From: Longimicrobiales bacterium
GTDB lineage: Bacteria; Gemmatimonadota; Gemmatimonadetes; Longimicrobiales; Gaopeijiaceae
Length of the DNA: 64,000 nucleotides
Assembly (NCBI GenBank): GCA_028284495.1
Contig: JANQRP010000002.1
Span: 1-64,000 of the forward strand
Reading direction: 5' to 3'
Below the pieces are notes generated by a model. It was not told where the DNA came from, made no database searches, and saw only the letters and a program-made list of their open reading frames with translations. Shown one piece after another: positions 34,728 to 42,353 of this stretch. The translations under genes and the position numbers were made by a program. Positions within the stretch are counted from its first letter, which is position 1; each line of letters begins with the position of its first letter.

Positions 34728-34799
34728 TTTGAGTGGCGGTAGAGGGGAGGGTGATCGCACCCTAGCAGCGACGCCCCCGTCCCCGAAACGGTTTCGCCG

Positions 34800-36014
34800 A
34801 TGATCCGTCGTCCGGTCAGCGCCGCATCCACGATCCTCGCCTTCTCCGTCGTCGCGTGCGGTGAGAGCGCGGCCGAACCGGGCCTGTCCACCGACGTCGT
34901 GCGATCGACGCACCCCGAACTCGGGGTGCCCGTGGTGACGTCGGGCAGCGGCCTGGCCGAGCGGGAGCTGGGGTGGACGGTGTCGGACGAGCCGGAGCTG
35001 GTGCTGGGCGTGTTCGAGGGTGGGCCGGAGGCGGAGCTCTTCTCCCTGGTGGTCGGGGCGAAGCAGCGCCCGGACGGCACCCTCTTCGTGATCGACAACG
35101 ACGCCGACGAGGTCCGGGTGTTCGATCGCGACGGACGGCACATCACGACGCTCGGGCGAACCGGCGACGGACCGGAGGAGTTCCGGATTCCACGCATGGT
35201 GCAGACGCCGGATCACTTCGATATCCGGATCTGGGACCGGCGCCATAACCGCATGCTCTCGATCGATCGCGAGATCGAGTTCGGCGACGAGCGGACCCTG
35301 CCGAATCGACTCGGAGACCCGCTCGGCCTCATCGGCGACACGGTGATGACGCGGTACGACTTCATCTATTTCTCGCGAGAGGAGGGGCCCCTCGACCAGC
35401 CCGTCCGCTACTACGCCGCGCGCCCGGGCACCGACACGGTGCTCGTGGACAGCCTCCCCGATCCGATGTTCGTGACGATGGGCGAGATGAACGGGGAGCC
35501 GGTGCCGTCGATGCGCTCGGTCGCTTTCGACGCGCGCCCCGTGGAGGCGATGCACTTCAACGCACTGCTTCTCGTGCCGGGACCGGCGCCGGAGATCCAC
35601 TGGTACGGCGCAAGCGGCGCCGTGACACGCATCGTCGCCGTCGACCTCCCGCCCGAAGCCCCGACGCGCGACATGGTGGTCGAATACGGCCGGAACACCT
35701 TCCGGGCACGGGGCATCGAGATCCGCGACGAGTTCCTGGACGCCTACCGCCGGATGCCGCTCGTCGATCGCATCGCCGCCTTCGACGATCTCCTCGTCGA
35801 CACCGAGGGCAACGTCTGGGCCCGCACGTACCGGCGCGACGAGACGCGACCGGACAATCGCTGGCTCGTGTTCGCGCCCGGCGGCGAACTCCGCGGGTAC
35901 GTGGACATCCCCGACTTCGGCGAGATCTACCAGATCGGTCCGGACTTCATGCTCGGGCGCGTGATCGGTGAACTCGACGTGAACCAGGTGGTCCGGTACG
36001 GGCTGACGCGGTAG
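34800..36014 (+). CDS. Beta-propeller lipoprotein, divergent paralogue
   Basis: A 404-residue protein with a lipoprotein signal (RRPVSAASTILAFSVVACGE) and propeller blades such as DEVRVFDRDGRHITTLGRTGDGPEEFRIP and LVDTEGNVWARTYRRDE. It lacks the DSAGV phrase of the neighbour on the other strand but shares the blade motif FDxDGxxxxTxGRxGxGPxEF, so the two are probably distant duplicates. Function unknown; predicted to be attached to the outer or cytoplasmic membrane on its periplasmic side. It starts 72 bp from the paralogue. Confidence 0.83.
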   Translation: MIRRPVSAASTILAFSVVACGESAAEPGLSTDVVRSTHPELGVPVVTSGSGLAERELGWTVSDEPELVLGVFEGGPEAELFSLVVGAKQRPDGTLFVIDNDADEVRVFDRDGRHITTLGRTGDGPEEFRIPRMVQTPDHFDIRIWDRRHNRMLSIDREIEFGDERTLPNRLGDPLGLIGDTVMTRYDFIYFSREEGPLDQPVRYYAARPGTDTVLVDSLPDPMFVTMGEMNGEPVPSMRSVAFDARPVEAMHFNALLLVPGPAPEIHWYGASGAVTRIVAVDLPPEAPTRDMVVEYGRNTFRARGIEIRDEFLDAYRRMPLVDRIAAFDDLLVDTEGNVWARTYRRDETRPDNRWLVFAPGGELRGYVDIPDFGEIYQIGPDFMLGRVIGELDVNQVVRYGLTR

Positions 36015-36032
36015 CTCACTTGCGCGTGCTCC

Positions 36033-36057
36033 TGCACATGCGCATGTTTCATGTGCA
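36033..36057. promoter_or_regulatory. Inverted repeat upstream of vapBC, likely operator
   Basis: TGCACATG (36033-36040) and CATGTGCA (36050-36057) form a perfect 8-bp inverted repeat with 9 bp between, ending 21 bp before the antitoxin start. Antitoxins of this type bind such palindromes to repress their own operon. Confidence 0.65.
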
Positions 36058-36078
36058 TACTGCATCCGGAGGACATGC

Positions 36079-36357
36079 ATGAGCCGGATCCACTTCCTCG
36101 TCGACGGCGAAGACAAGCTCCGCTGGGAAGGCCAGGCATCGCGGGAAGGAATGTCGCTCGGTGCCTGGCTCCGCGAGGCCGCCGAAGCCCGCTACCGAGC
36201 CGCCCAGTTCGACGCTCCGTTCGAGTCGGCAGAGGACGTGCGCGGCTTCTTCGACCACGTCGACCGCACGCTGGATCGCCGGCTGCCAGAGCCCGACTGG
36301 GAGGAGCATCGACGCGTGCTCGACGCGTCGCGTCGGTCCGGACTGGACCCGACGTGA
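36079..36357 (+). CDS. vapB: Antitoxin-like protein of a VapBC pair
   Basis: A 92-residue acidic protein behind a strong GGAGG site. The N-terminal part (MSRIHFLVDGEDKLRWEGQA, then GMSLGAWLREAAEARYRA) fits a ribbon-helix-helix DNA-binding fold with a short strand and two helices; the C-terminal part is acidic and probably wraps the toxin. It overlaps the toxin start by 4 bp (GTGA). Assignment rests mainly on its partner and on the size and order of the two genes. The inverted repeat at 36033-36057 is the likely self-regulatory site. Confidence 0.75.
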   Translation: MSRIHFLVDGEDKLRWEGQASREGMSLGAWLREAAEARYRAAQFDAPFESAEDVRGFFDHVDRTLDRRLPEPDWEEHRRVLDASRRSGLDPT

Positions 36358-36737
36358 CCTTCGTCGACACCAACGTCTTCGTCTACGCGGTGGGCGGGCT
36401 CCACCCGCTTCGTGACGAGGCGCGAACGTTCCTCGAGCAGGCCGTGGCCGAGTCAGCACCACTCTGCACGTCGGCCGAGGTCCTGCAGGAGCTGATGCAC
36501 CTCTATCTACCGGTTGATCGGATCGGGACTCTCGACGCGGCACTGGACCTGGTCCGCCGAGCGATACCGACGGTGTGGCCGGTCGAGGCGGAGGACGTCC
36601 AGCTGGCGCGAACTCTGCTCGACGACCACCCCGGGCTGTCCGCCCGCGACCTCATCCACCGTGCATCCTGCATCCGGCGTGGCGTCGATCGGGTGAAGAC
36701 GTTCGACCGGGCGCTCGCGGCGGCATTCGGCGCCTGA
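36354..36737 (+). CDS. vapC: PIN-domain ribonuclease toxin
   Basis: A 127-residue PIN-domain protein from GTG 36354. The acidic metal-binding residues are visible in order: Asp5 in FVDTNVFVYA, Glu in SAEVLQELMHLY, Asp in SARDLIHRA and Asp in VKTFDRAL. Toxins of this family cleave RNA, often tRNA or rRNA, until bound by their antitoxin. The start overlaps the antitoxin stop, the usual arrangement of VapBC operons. It converges on the small membrane protein gene with no gap (stops adjacent). Confidence 0.9.
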   Translation: MTFVDTNVFVYAVGGLHPLRDEARTFLEQAVAESAPLCTSAEVLQELMHLYLPVDRIGTLDAALDLVRRAIPTVWPVEAEDVQLARTLLDDHPGLSARDLIHRASCIRRGVDRVKTFDRALAAAFGA

Positions 36738-37001
36738 TCAGCCCGCCCTTCCCCGAAGATCCCAGAGGTGCGCGACCAGTGCACCGGTGAGTCCTCCCGC
36801 CACCCACGGCCACACCGCCCCCGCCAGTACGGCCCGGAGCGCGAGCACGAGACAGGCGCCCGAGAGCAGGAACGGCCCCGCCTCCGCGAGGGACGGGCCA
36901 CGCCCGGTCCGGGCGTGGCGGACCCCCAGAACGACAGCCTCGAGCGCGAGTACGGCCAGGATCAGATCGGCCAGACGGGGGGACGTGAAGAAGTCGGCCA
37001 T
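36738..37001 (-). CDS. Small three-helix membrane protein
   Basis: An 87-residue protein with three hydrophobic segments (LADLILAVLALEAVVLGV, FLLSGACLVLALRAVLAGAVW, WVAGGLTGALVAHLW). Its ATG shares one base with the stop of the propeller lipoprotein upstream (TGATG), so it is translated with it. No known family can be named, and no catalytic residues are evident. Confidence 0.75.
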   Translation of the reverse strand: MADFFTSPRLADLILAVLALEAVVLGVRHARTGRGPSLAEAGPFLLSGACLVLALRAVLAGAVWPWVAGGLTGALVAHLWDLRGRAG

Positions 37002-38275
37002 CAGGGTCGGATGATCGGGTAGCGTTCGATCCAGGCGACGCCGAGATCGTCGGTGCGGACACCCAGGATCCAGCCCTCCCCCGCTTCGTGCATCACGAAG
37101 TCGTCCGGCATCGCGACGGTGCCGAGCCAGCGACCCTCCGGAGCGAGGACGGTCCACAGGCCCGTGGCGTAGGCGGACAGGTAAGGCTGATCGTCGACGG
37201 GCACGTCGTCGGGGTGGGCGACCTGCCTCATCCACAGGTAGCCGTCGGGCGTCGTCAGGAAGTCGTAGAAGGCGGGCAGGCTGTCGACCATGGGCGTCGA
37301 CTCCCACATCCGGCGCATGGCGGCCCGAACCGTCTCCGAGGCGCCCGGGTAACCCTCCAGCTCCTGCCGCAGTCCCGCCTGACGGATGCCCTCGGGCGGG
37401 CTCATGCGCTGGCTCGATCGCCGCACGATTCGGCGAGATCCGGTCGCGAGGTCGAACCGCCGCACCTCGAATCCAGCCTGCGGGACGCCGCGCCAGATCG
37501 CCTCCCGGCCGAGCCGGGTGATCGCCTGACGCGACATGAGCCGCATGTACACCTGCCCCTCGGGGCCGGCCTCGGTCCAGTAGGCGGGGAACGGTCCGAA
37601 CGCATCCAGCGAGTCGCCCGCGGGCGAGTAGAGGACGAGCCACTCCATGTTGAGGTGGCTTCCGGGTCCCTGGTCTCGCGGGTCGTCGCGCGCGCCGAGC
37701 AGGTAGCGACCGTCCGGGAACCAGCCCGACATCGCCCACTCGAAGCGCCCGGCGTGGGTACGCGACGGGGTCGCGTGATACCGCGCGTCTCCGTCGTCGT
37801 GCGTCGGAAACGTGACGATCTTCCGCATGTTGTAATCCCACCCGGCCACCGAGTCTCCCGCAACGACCGCGGCGTCGTACAGGAACCGGAACTCGACCGG
37901 GCCGTCCCCGAGTCCACCGACCGTGCGCACCCACCGGCCGTCGGCGTCGAAGACCCGGATGTCGTCCGTCTGGCCGTTGCGGACCGCGATCCCGTTCGGC
38001 ATCGACACCGGCACAGGCGCGCTCCCGAAGTCCGTCCCCGGCACCGACCCGTCCACCGATCCGATCGAGAGGTCGGGCTCGTCGGCGATGCGCCAGCGCG
38101 TGGACTCCGTCCAGGCGGAATCGGTGCTCTCCGCGATGGTCACGCCGGCGGAATCCCGGACGGTGAAGGCCGGGGCGGACTCGGTGGTGGGGTCGTCCGC
38201 GCATGCCGCCAGGGACCACGCCAGGATAGTGGCGAGTGCGCCGGCGGTGCGGGCAAGGTGTCGGTCGGGAAGCAC
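37001..38275 (-). CDS. Beta-propeller lipoprotein of the DSAGV family
   Basis: A 424-residue protein with a lipoprotein signal (GALATILAWSLAACAD) and the phrase TVRDSAGVTIAES 40 residues in, shared with the gene at 33489. Blades include DDIRVFDADGRWVRTVGGLGDGPVEF and GLWTVLAPEGRWLGTVAMPDDF. It precedes and overlaps the small membrane protein at 36738. Unknown function; this is the second clear member of the DSAGV family within 5 kb. Confidence 0.85.
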   Translation of the reverse strand: MLPDRHLARTAGALATILAWSLAACADDPTTESAPAFTVRDSAGVTIAESTDSAWTESTRWRIADEPDLSIGSVDGSVPGTDFGSAPVPVSMPNGIAVRNGQTDDIRVFDADGRWVRTVGGLGDGPVEFRFLYDAAVVAGDSVAGWDYNMRKIVTFPTHDDGDARYHATPSRTHAGRFEWAMSGWFPDGRYLLGARDDPRDQGPGSHLNMEWLVLYSPAGDSLDAFGPFPAYWTEAGPEGQVYMRLMSRQAITRLGREAIWRGVPQAGFEVRRFDLATGSRRIVRRSSQRMSPPEGIRQAGLRQELEGYPGASETVRAAMRRMWESTPMVDSLPAFYDFLTTPDGYLWMRQVAHPDDVPVDDQPYLSAYATGLWTVLAPEGRWLGTVAMPDDFVMHEAGEGWILGVRTDDLGVAWIERYPIIRP

Positions 38276-38388
38276 GGTCCACAGAGGACGTAGGGTGGAA
38301 CCCAGCGGCGACTCAACGTGACGTCGACGCGGGCGTGAGGCGAATCGGGGCGCGCTCGACAGGTGCGGACCGCCCGTCGCCCGTCCGG

Positions 38389-40992
38389 CTACTCCTCCCT
38401 CAGCGCTCTCGCGGGAGACGTCCGGGCTGCACGAGCCACCGGAGCCGCGAGCGCGAGTGTGGCGGTCGCTCCGAGCACGACGATGATCCCGGCCAGATCT
38501 CCCACCGGGAAGGCCTCGATCTCCGGAAAGGCCGCCGCGAACAGCCTCGAGATTCCGGCGGCGAGGACGACGCCGACGACGAGTCCGGGCACCACGAGCC
38601 CGGCTCCCTGCCGGGCGATCCAGCGGCCGACGCTCCCCGGGCTCGCGCCGATCGCCAGGCGAACGCTGATCTCGCCTGCTCGCGTCGCCGCCCAGAACGT
38701 CACCACCGCGTGAAGACCGACGGCGGCCAGCACTGTGCCCAGCGCCGCGAGACCCCCGAAGAGGCCCGCAACGACACCGCCCACCAGCCGCGACTCACGA
38801 ACGACCTGCTCCATCGGGCGCGGCTCCCACACGGCGAGTTCGGGGTCGACGGCGTTCAACATCGCACGAATCGCACCCGGGTTCGTCGTCCGCGCGAGTA
38901 CGGCGACGGCCGCAGTCGGGCGCTGACGCCAGGGCAGGTACGCGGTCGGAAACTTCTCGAAGTCGAAGGGCGTGTGCTGCAGGTTCCGCACGACGCCCAC
39001 CACCTCGGCCAGTGGATCGGACGGGTCGTCACCCAGTCGGAGTCGCCGACCGATGGCATCGGAGGGATCGCCCCACCACACACGGGCGAACGCCTCGTTC
39101 ACGATCACCACCGGGGGCGACGCGACGTCGTCCGTTCGCTGAAACGCTCGCCCGTACTCGACGCCCACGTCGAGGGTCTCGAAGTAGCTCGCAGTGGCGA
39201 TCACGCGCTGCGCCCGCATCGCAGGTCGGTCGGTAGACTCCCCTTCCTGCCGGAAGGGGACGCGCGCCGCCCCCTCCGGTGGCAGACTCGACGCGAACGC
39301 CACGGCCGGCAGCCCCGCCCTCCGCGACTCGGCGTCGAGGGCGTCGAGGATCGCCAGGCGATCGTCGGCCGCCGGGTAGGTGCGGGGCGGGAGCAGTGTC
39401 CGGGCGGTCTGCACGCCCGCCGGATCGAACCCGAGCGGCCGGTCTCGGAAGTCCGTGAGGCTGCGAGTGGCGATCGCAGCCGAGAACAGGAGCGCGATCG
39501 AAACCGCGACCTGCGCGAGCACGAGCCCCCTCACTCCCCATCCGAAGCGCTGGCCCGCACGCCCCGACCGCGCGACGTCGGAAGTCGCGCGGAGGGCGGG
39601 AACGACCCCGATGAGGGGCAGCACGACCACGACGGTGCCCGCCACGAAGGCCGCAGTCGCGCGGTCCGGTGACAGCGAGATCCAGGGTGGCAGATCGAGG
39701 ACCGTCACGCCGGCGTCGATGGAGTCGACGACGACGACCGCCAGCACGAACCCCAGCCCACCTCCCAGCACGGCCAGGACCAGGGACTCGAGTGCGAGCA
39801 GGCGAACCAGCGCGGTCCGCGCGGCGCCGAGGCTGCGCCGCAACGACAGCTCTCCCTGTCTGGCGAGGAACGACGCGAATCGGAGATTGGCGACGTTGAA
39901 CACCGCCACGGCGAGGAAGGACAACGCCACGATCCAGAGAATCCGGAAGGTGCGGACGAAGTCCTCGCCCGACCACACCGAGGCGGAGTAGACGCGGACC
40001 CGCTCGTGCATTCCGTCGGCCGCCTCCGTCGCGCGCGCTCCCGACGGGTCCCGCGTCGACTCGAGTTCGGCCGCGACGTCCGAGGCCGTTCGTCCCGCCG
40101 CGAGTCGACCCATCGCCAGGAACGTCGGGCTCTGGTCGCGGGGCGTCGCGAGGACGGCCTGGAGGTCCAGCGGGACCCACAGCTCCGCCGAGATCGGGAA
40201 CACGAATCCCTCCGGCATCACGCCCACGACCCGGGCCGGACCGCCGTCGACGAGGATCTCCCGGCCGACGGCGGCGGGATCTGCTCCCATGCGATCTTCC
40301 CAGATTCCCCAGGAGACCACCACCGGGCGCGGCAATGCGCTCAACTCGGTCGCGTCGAACACCCGGCCCATGGCTGGCGCGCGCGCAGCCACGTCGAACA
40401 TGTCGGGGCTGATCGCGGCGCCCACGACCCGTCCCGGCCCCTCGACGCCGCTCACGACGAAGGAGCCCTGCGCCGCCGCGCCCAGTGCGTCGAGGGTCGT
40501 CGCCCCACCCTGCAGCTCGACGATGTCGTGCGCGGGCAGCCCCAGCGAGCGTTCCGCACCTTCGTCCTCGAGCCATCGATCGACGAGCACCACCTCATTC
40601 GCGTGCGGAACCGGGAGCGTGGAGACGGTGACCCCTCTGAGCATCGAGAGGACCAGCGCTCCCGCACCCACGCCGAGTGCCAGCGTCACAAGCGAGGCGC
40701 CCGTCTGCACGGGAGACCGGCCGAGGGTCCGCAGCGCGAGACGAAGCTCGCGCAGCGCCGGCTCGACGATGGGGACCCGCCCGATGCGCCGGATCTCGTC
40801 CCTGTGCCGGTCGCTCCGGCCGAACGCCTCCGTGGCCGCCCGGCGCGCCTCCGCCTCCGTCATCCCGCGGGATACGTTGTACCGCGTCTCCGCCTCGAGG
40901 TGGAACGCGAACTCGTCGTCCACGTCGCGGGTGGCTGCGCCACCGACCCAACGGTGGACGGCACGCCGGATCGCGCGCACGAACCGTCTCAT
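38389..40992 (-). CDS. ADOP-type (MacB-like) ABC permease
   Basis: An 867-residue permease of the duplicated FtsX/MacB type. The N-terminal about 85 residues are the cytoplasmic helix-rich segment (RDVDDEFAFHLEAETRYNVSRGMTEAEARRAATEAFG) typical of acidobacterial duplicated orphan permeases, which have no ATPase gene alongside. Two FtsX-like units follow, with membrane segments such as TGASLVTLALGVGAGALVLSM, LWIVALSFLAVAVFNVANL and the C-terminal PGLVVGVVLAAGISRLF. The start overlaps the PadR stop (ATGA). The regulator and the permease probably form one regulated unit; the substrate is unknown. Confidence 0.9.
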   Translation of the reverse strand: MRRFVRAIRRAVHRWVGGAATRDVDDEFAFHLEAETRYNVSRGMTEAEARRAATEAFGRSDRHRDEIRRIGRVPIVEPALRELRLALRTLGRSPVQTGASLVTLALGVGAGALVLSMLRGVTVSTLPVPHANEVVLVDRWLEDEGAERSLGLPAHDIVELQGGATTLDALGAAAQGSFVVSGVEGPGRVVGAAISPDMFDVAARAPAMGRVFDATELSALPRPVVVSWGIWEDRMGADPAAVGREILVDGGPARVVGVMPEGFVFPISAELWVPLDLQAVLATPRDQSPTFLAMGRLAAGRTASDVAAELESTRDPSGARATEAADGMHERVRVYSASVWSGEDFVRTFRILWIVALSFLAVAVFNVANLRFASFLARQGELSLRRSLGAARTALVRLLALESLVLAVLGGGLGFVLAVVVVDSIDAGVTVLDLPPWISLSPDRATAAFVAGTVVVVLPLIGVVPALRATSDVARSGRAGQRFGWGVRGLVLAQVAVSIALLFSAAIATRSLTDFRDRPLGFDPAGVQTARTLLPPRTYPAADDRLAILDALDAESRRAGLPAVAFASSLPPEGAARVPFRQEGESTDRPAMRAQRVIATASYFETLDVGVEYGRAFQRTDDVASPPVVIVNEAFARVWWGDPSDAIGRRLRLGDDPSDPLAEVVGVVRNLQHTPFDFEKFPTAYLPWRQRPTAAVAVLARTTNPGAIRAMLNAVDPELAVWEPRPMEQVVRESRLVGGVVAGLFGGLAALGTVLAAVGLHAVVTFWAATRAGEISVRLAIGASPGSVGRWIARQGAGLVVPGLVVGVVLAAGISRLFAAAFPEIEAFPVGDLAGIIVVLGATATLALAAPVARAARTSPARALREE

Positions 40993-41339
40993 GGCGCCTC
41001 ACCCGTCCCACCGTCGAGGACCAGCCGCATTCCCCGAACGATGTGATCCCACTGCGCCTGCTCCCTGCCGAGGCGGCGTCGCCCCGCAGCGGTGAGCGCG
41101 TAGAATCTCGCTCGCTTGCCCGTCTCGGCCTTTCCCCACTCCGACTCGAGCGCGCCTTCCGCCTCGAGCTTCCTCAGCGCCGGGTAGAGCGAGCCCTGGT
41201 TCACGTCGAAGGTGTCATCGGAGAGCTCCCGGATGGACCTCGAGATCGCCCATCCGTGCATGGGACCGTGGTCGTTTGCCACGCGGAGGATGAGGAGGTC
41301 GAGCGTCCCACGGAGCACGTCCTCCCGGCGCCCGGTCAT
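40989..41339 (-). CDS. PadR-family transcriptional regulator
   Basis: About 116 residues: REDVLRGTLDLLILRVANDHGPMHGWAISRSIRELS, then FDVNQGSLYPALRKLEAEGALESEWGKAETGKRARFYALTAAGRRRLG, the complete PadR winged helix with the recognition helix SLYPALRKLE. The C-terminal helix mediates dimer formation. PadR genes of this size commonly precede ADOP permeases. A perfect palindrome (42260-42282) lies over the -10 of the operon's promoter and is the probable self-regulatory site. Overlaps both neighbours by ATGA. Confidence 0.95.
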   Translation of the reverse strand: MTGRREDVLRGTLDLLILRVANDHGPMHGWAISRSIRELSDDTFDVNQGSLYPALRKLEAEGALESEWGKAETGKRARFYALTAAGRRRLGREQAQWDHIVRGMRLVLDGGTGEAP

Positions 41340-42238
41340 CGCCCGTGCGAGGTCAGGAGCGCCGCGCCGCGGAGGACCACGACGTACGTACTCGGGTCCT
41401 GCGCCCGCTCGAAGTTCGCGACCACGCTCGAGCCGTCGGGCGACCAGTGCCCCCGCCGCACGTCGAAGCCCCCGATCTCGGTCACCTGACGAACCTCCGA
41501 ACCGTCGGGACGCGCCTCCCACAGCTGGCCCGAGCCCGAGCGATTCGACGTGAACAGCACCCAGGCACCGTCGGGCGACCACGAGGGCCACCCGTCCCAC
41601 GTGACGTCCGTGCTCACGTTCGTGGCCGTCCCGCCGTCGAGTGCCTGCACGAAGATGTCGGCGTCCCGGGGCGACACCGTCCGCTGGAATGCCAGCCACC
41701 GTCCGTCCGGTGACACCGCAGGGAGCGCCTCGCGCTCGTCCGTCTCGGTGTGGCGTCGCAGGTCCGACCCGTCGAGGGCCTGCGACCACACGTCCCAGTT
41801 CCCCGAGCGGTTCGACACGAAGAAGATCCGGGTGCCGTCGGGTGACCAGGACGGGTCGGTATCGTTCGCGGGGTCGGACGTCAGGTTGCGGCGCGTACCG
41901 TCGGCCAGGTCGAGCATCCAGATCTCCTCCTGCGTCCCGTCGTCCACCACGAAGGCCAGACGACGACCGTCGGGTGACGGCACGGGAACGAGTTCGTCCT
42001 CCATCGTCTCCGTCACACGCGTCCGGTTCGCTCCGTCCGCCCCGCTCGTGATCAGCTCCCACCCGCCGTGACGATCCGAGTAGAACACGACCCGCTCGCC
42101 GTCCGGCATCCACCGGGGGTAGCGTTCGGAGATCGTCGTCAGGATCGTCAGGGGCTCGGCCTGGGCGGCCAGGGTCGAAGGCGTACAGAAGAATGCTGCC
42201 AAGAGCACGCTGCATACGCAGCAGGTTCGCCCGATCAT
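41336..42238 (-). CDS. TolB-like (WD40-type) secreted propeller protein
   Basis: A 300-residue protein with a signal peptide (VCSVLLAAFFCTPSTLAAQ) and repeats of the TolB type: YPRWMPDGERVVFYSDRHGGWEL, VPVPSPDGRRLAFVVDD, PSWSPDGTRIFFVSNRSGNWDVW, PAVSPDGRWLAFQR, PSWSPDGAWVLFTSNRSG and HWSPDGSSVV. Such beta-propellers bind proteins or small ligands in the periplasm. It is the first gene of the operon TolB-like, PadR, ADOP permease. It may sense or deliver what the permease acts on, but this is inference. Confidence 0.88.
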   Translation of the reverse strand: MIGRTCCVCSVLLAAFFCTPSTLAAQAEPLTILTTISERYPRWMPDGERVVFYSDRHGGWELITSGADGANRTRVTETMEDELVPVPSPDGRRLAFVVDDGTQEEIWMLDLADGTRRNLTSDPANDTDPSWSPDGTRIFFVSNRSGNWDVWSQALDGSDLRRHTETDEREALPAVSPDGRWLAFQRTVSPRDADIFVQALDGGTATNVSTDVTWDGWPSWSPDGAWVLFTSNRSGSGQLWEARPDGSEVRQVTEIGGFDVRRGHWSPDGSSVVANFERAQDPSTYVVVLRGAALLTSHGR

Positions 42239-42259
42239 CGTCTTCCTCCCGTCGTCGTC

Positions 42260-42282
42260 ATTGTGTCGGACTCCGACACAAT
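42260..42282 (-). promoter_or_regulatory. Palindromic operator over the TolB-PadR-permease promoter
   Basis: ATTGTGTCGGA, a central C, then TCCGACACAAT: a perfect 11-bp inverted repeat. It overlaps the -10 (TATTGT, 42283-42278) of a minus-strand promoter whose -35 TTGTCG is at 42306-42301, 17 bp away. Self-repression by the PadR protein encoded in this operon is the natural reading. Confidence 0.75.
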
Positions 42283-42299
42283 AAGATCTCCCTCACGTC

Positions 42300-42343
42300 T
42301 CGACAAGCACGGTCGGTTCTCCTTGTATTCGGTTTCTGTTCGG
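42300..42343 (+). promoter_or_regulatory. dnaE2 promoter with candidate LexA operator
   Basis: TCGACA (42300-42305), 17-bp spacer, TTGTAT (42323-42328), and TTCGG-TTTCTG-TTCGG at 42328-42343, a two-base variant of the element before imuB and recX. The operator ends 10 bp before the ATG of dnaE2, so the leader is very short. The -35 shares bases with that of the divergent PadR operon. Confidence 0.78.
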
Positions 42344-42353
42344 TGTAGGATGG

